The notes beneath the pieces are model-generated. The model ran no database searches and was not told where the DNA came from. It saw nothing but the letters and a program-made list of their open reading frames with translations. The translations under genes were made by a program, and so were the position numbers. From Paenibacillus wynnii (lineage in GTDB: Bacteria; Bacillota; Bacilli; Paenibacillales; Paenibacillaceae): 64,000 nucleotides of DNA. This document shows, piece by piece, positions 61,640 through 64,000 of the stretch (position 1 is the stretch's first letter; each line of letters starts with the position of its first letter). Where the stretch lies: NCBI RefSeq assembly GCF_030812855.1, contig NZ_JAUSTK010000004.1:208862-272861 (forward strand), in the 5' to 3' direction.

Positions 61640-61896
61640 AAAACCGATGATAGAACAAAGATTCTGAAGGTCTTCAGAGAGCCGGTGGTTGGTGTAAACC
61701 GGTGGCGGACAGATATCTTTAGCACTCTTGAGATATTGTATCGAACTTAAAGTAGGTACAATCGGATCATCTCCGTTACCAGTGTGGCCTTTACAGGCCA
61801 ATGAGGCTGTGATTTAATTTCACAGTGAATTAGGGTGGTACCACGACGACTCTCGTCCCTTACTATGGCATTAGTATGGGGTGAGGGTCTTTTTTG
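61640..61896 (+). promoter_or_regulatory. T-box riboswitch upstream of serA, probable tRNA-Ser
   Basis: All landmarks are seen: stem I with AGAGAGCCGGTGG and GGTGTAAACCGG, the T-box sequence TTAGGGTGGTACCACG (61830-61845) and an intrinsic terminator (61848-61896) formed by GACTCTCGTCCC and GGGGTGAGGGTC followed by six T. The likely specifier is AGC at 61721-61723 (TTTAGCACTC), a serine codon followed by A. Uncharged tRNA-Ser would stabilise the antiterminator and turn on serA, which makes the serine precursor. The specifier call rests on position by eye. Confidence 0.9.
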
Positions 61897-62110
61897 TACC
61901 CTAAATCTATAAAAAAAGAGTTTTTATAGGCTAAAGTCCGACTTTCGGACCCGGCACACCTTCGTTCTTTTGCGCGACACCGCGTTGCACCGCCGTTTAA
62001 ATGTTTTATGCATGCTGCTACTGCGTATGATAACTACAGGTACTGTGGAGCGCCTTTTCCGGGCATCCTCAACATATTATGCTTTTTAACTTTAAGGAGG
62101 AATAGAAACC

Positions 62111-63703
62111 ATGTTTAAAGTATTAGTATCGGATCCTATCAGTGATTTGGGTATTCAGAAGTTGATGGACGCACAGGATGTAACAGTAGAGAAGAAAACA
62201 GGACTTAGTGAAGATGAACTTATTGCCATTATTGGTGAATATGACGGTCTTCTCGTACGCAGTCAAACAACGGTTACAGAAAGAATTATTGATGCCGGCA
62301 CTAACCTGAAGGTTATTGGCCGCGCTGGTGTTGGTGTGGACAATATTAATCTTGAAGCAGCAACTAAGCGGGGTATTGTAGTTATTAACGCACCAGATGG
62401 TAATACAATCACTACTTGTGAGCATGCTTTCGCTATGATGATGGCTTTGGCCCGTCACATCCCGCAAGCATATGCCAAAACGATCAAAGGAACTTGGGAC
62501 AGAAAAACCTTCCTGGGTGTCGAACTTCGCGGCAAAACATTGGGCGTACTGGGCATGGGTCGGATCGGCAGCGAGGTCGCTAAACGGGCTAAAGCCTTCG
62601 GAATGGATATTCTTGCTTACGATCCCTTCCTGACAGCAGACCGTGCAGAAAAGATGGAAGTAAAGCTTGCCTCTGTTGATGACATTGTACGCGGAGCAGA
62701 CTTCATTACAGTACACACACCGCTTACTCCGGAAACTCGCCATATGATTTCCCGTCCACAGTTCGAGGTTATGAAAAAGGGCATGCGCATCATCAACTGT
62801 GCACGCGGCGGTGTTATTGATGAACTGGCGATGGTTGAAGCCATCGACAGCGGTATTGTAGCTGGAGCCGCATTTGATGTATTTGAGAAGGAGCCGCCGC
62901 AAGCGGATCACCCATTCCTCTCACATCCACAAATTATTGTCACTCCGCATCTGGGCGCATCCACTGTAGAAGCACAAGAGAACGTAGCGATTGATGTCTC
63001 GGAACAAGTACTGCACATTCTGCGGAACGAACCATTTATCAATGCCGTTAATATTCCTCCGGTTGCTCCTAGTGTAATGAACAGACTGCAGCCATATTTC
63101 AACCTTGGAGAAAAGCTCGGAAGCTTTGTAACTCAAATTACAAATGCTGCCATCCGTGAAATTCATGTTGAATATGCCGGAGACCTCGCTGATGTGGATA
63201 CGCAGCCGCTTACTCGTTATATTGTAAAAGGTGTGCTCTCCCGTCACTTTGCCGGAGATGTAAATATAGTAAATTCGATGCATTTGGCGAAAACTCGCGA
63301 TGTCAACGTTGTAGTTACCAAAGCGTCGAAAACAAAGGGCTTCACCAATCTTCTAACGGTTACATTGAAGACTGAGAATGATGAGGAACATCTGGTTGCA
63401 GGAACGCTTCTTCAAGGTTATGGAGAACGAATTGTACAATTGAATAAATTCCCTGTGGATATCGCACCTGAAGGTCACCAAATCGTTGTTTCCCATAACG
63501 ATAAACCTGGTATCATCGGTTTGGTAGGTACGCTTCTGGGACAGAACGATGTTAACATCGGATCCATGCAGGTGGGCCGTAAAATCGTCGGTGGTGCCGC
63601 AATCATGCTTCTCACTGTTGACAGAGCGGTTCCAGAGGAAGTGCTTGTCAAATTGGCCGGCTTGTCGGAAATCAACTCAGCTGAAGAAGTTATTCTGCTG
63701 TAG
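62111..63703 (+). CDS. serA: D-3-phosphoglycerate dehydrogenase
   Basis: First committed step of serine synthesis from 3-phosphoglycerate. 530 residues, the long type. Substrate/NAD domain: [28 protein letters not shown], the Rossmann motif [17 protein letters not shown], then [10 protein letters not shown] and [11 protein letters not shown] with the catalytic His. It continues into an intervening domain and a C-terminal ACT domain ([28 protein letters not shown]), which can give serine feedback. The ATG has AAGGAGG 9 bases upstream. Confidence 0.97.
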   Translation: MFKVLVSDPISDLGIQKLMDAQDVTVEKKTGLSEDELIAIIGEYDGLLVRSQTTVTERIIDAGTNLKVIGRAGVGVDNINLEAATKRGIVVINAPDGNTITTCEHAFAMMMALARHIPQAYAKTIKGTWDRKTFLGVELRGKTLGVLGMGRIGSEVAKRAKAFGMDILAYDPFLTADRAEKMEVKLASVDDIVRGADFITVHTPLTPETRHMISRPQFEVMKKGMRIINCARGGVIDELAMVEAIDSGIVAGAAFDVFEKEPPQADHPFLSHPQIIVTPHLGASTVEAQENVAIDVSEQVLHILRNEPFINAVNIPPVAPSVMNRLQPYFNLGEKLGSFVTQITNAAIREIHVEYAGDLADVDTQPLTRYIVKGVLSRHFAGDVNIVNSMHLAKTRDVNVVVTKASKTKGFTNLLTVTLKTENDEEHLVAGTLLQGYGERIVQLNKFPVDIAPEGHQIVVSHNDKPGIIGLVGTLLGQNDVNIGSMQVGRKIVGGAAIMLLTVDRAVPEEVLVKLAGLSEINSAEEVILL

Positions 63704-63738
63704 TTCCCTTTAATCTGTAAAGAAATAAGCTTCTGCAT

Positions 63739-63796
63739 CAAGGGGTGTCCCGTAAGCCAAGAAATGGCTGCTGGGGCATCCCTTGTTTTTGGAGTC
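63739..63796 (+). terminator. Terminator after serA
   Basis: AAGGGGTGTCCC and GGGGCATCCCTT form a long stem (with mismatches), with an inner AGCC/GGCT stem, followed by GTTTTTGG on the plus strand. Confidence 0.8.
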
Positions 63797-63820
63797 GGAT
63801 AGACGTTGCGCTTGTAAGGA

Positions 63821-63851
63821 CGCTCCGCGACCGGACCGTTGCTCCAATCGC
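63821..63851. repeat. Dispersed 31-base repeat, copy 2
   Basis: Matches the copy at 41230-41260 in 30 of 31 bases, and is likewise between genes and close to a terminator. Confidence 0.8.
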
Positions 63852-63912
63852 TGCCCAGTCCAGATTTTATTTATTCCCCTTAGTCGTGAAAATCCGGACA
63901 CAGCTTACTAGA

Positions 63913-64000
63913 GTAAAGGACTGGTGTGTGGCCAGCCCCTCCTCATCAAACCGTACGTGAGGTTTTCCCTCATACGGCTTTCCGATGTTCGTCACTCATG
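63913..64000 (-). mobile_element. 3' end of a group II intron (domains V and VI)
   Basis: On the minus strand 63948-63981 reads as a canonical 34-nucleotide domain V: AAGCCGTATGAGG, a GAAA-type loop, then CCTCACGTACGGTTT, including the catalytic AGC triad. Directly 3' lies a domain VI-like hairpin with GGGCTGG/CCAGTCC arms (about 63919-63939) and a pyrimidine/AC end (TTTAC near 63913), a plausible 3' splice site. The intron body and any reverse transcriptase gene would lie beyond the right window edge. Confidence 0.85.

Larger units (their letters stand above)
61512..62110 (+). other. Long 5' region of serA holding T-box leader and extra spacer
   Basis: No protein gene. The first part (about 61592-61896) contains a promoter and the T-box element described separately. 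The rest (61897-62110) is an unusual 215-base spacer between the T-box terminator and serA, with GTCCGA/TCGGAC able to form a hairpin and an AAGGAGG site before the ATG. Confidence 0.75.

Noticed and set aside
62123..62911. 262-codon minus-strand frame inside serA
   Set aside because: It lies fully within serA, whose protein is strongly conserved; this is a shadow frame.

Overview
This window looks like a chromosomal segment of an endospore-forming member of the Bacillales, most likely Paenibacillus. That is an inference from gene content and order: spoIVA, ypeB, spoVIF, prsW and ypjB are spore or Bacillales genes, and the order closely follows the Bacillus subtilis dinG-to-ypbD region. The departures fit Paenibacillus: a futalosine-type menaquinone gene set (mqnA, ubiX-like, ubiA-like) inside the hepS-menG-hepT cluster, no folE between hbs and mtrB, and no aroA after tyrA. 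Almost all genes lie on the minus strand, so the biological reading order runs from high to low coordinates. No rRNA, tRNA, CRISPR array or complete prophage was seen.

Layout from low to high coordinates. 1-10301: dinG (cut by the window edge), a TPR protein, panD-panC-panB behind a structured leader, birA without its usual DNA-binding domain, cca, the bacillithiol genes bshA and bshB1, mgsA, dapB, a TPR protein and a MazG-type pyrophosphohydrolase. 10405-11274: a plus-strand YitT-family membrane protein, followed by about 780 bases of repeats without a gene. 12135-20546: ypjB, ypjA, the menaquinol:cytochrome c reductase qcrABC, ypiF, a small IDEAL-domain protein, a gamma-carbonic-anhydrase-like protein, an unrecognised 361-residue protein, a histidine phosphatase and an ECF sigma/anti-sigma pair. 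21109-21225: a strong candidate for an unannotated small RNA with a consensus promoter and terminator. 21276-32699: the aromatic supraoperon aroC-aroB-aroH-trpEDCFBA-hisC-tyrA.

33009-40966: a small unknown gene, cheR, ndk, hepT, mqnA, ubiX, ubiA, menG, hepS, an unknown membrane-anchored protein, mtrB (TRAP) and hbs. 41354-52229: spoIVA, a lipoprotein, two small ferredoxins around a nucleotidyltransferase-fold protein, a DUF2768 protein, spoVIF, gpsA, plsY, der, an rpsA homologue, plsC and cmk. 52444-60528: a PilZ protein, a broken creatininase gene, ypeB, a 48-residue Cys-rich protein, prsW, mecA, a YtxH-like protein, a plus-strand polysaccharide deacetylase, a metallophosphoesterase and a CPBP protease. 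60606-64000: an unknown plus-strand membrane-anchored protein, a serine-type T-box leader, serA, and the 3' end of a group II intron at the window edge.

The genes connect in three main ways. The aromatic pathway runs from dehydroquinate to chorismate and then to tryptophan, tyrosine and, through MqnA, menaquinone; the quinone feeds QcrABC. The window holds both TRAP (mtrB) and its likely target: an array of ten regularly spaced GAG/UAG triplets in the trpE leader, with copies of GAGUAGAG that can pair with the 5' arm of the downstream terminator. This gives a complete TRAP attenuation circuit visible in one window. Many genes overlap by 4-8 bases, and several (panD, spoIVA, gpsA, cmk) start at TTG behind strong Shine-Dalgarno sites.

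I did not find a clearly new defence or biosynthetic system. The most promising undescribed elements are the 21144-21225 small RNA, the pan leader, the unusual spacing of the TRAP leader, and the ferredoxin/nucleotidyltransferase-fold trio.
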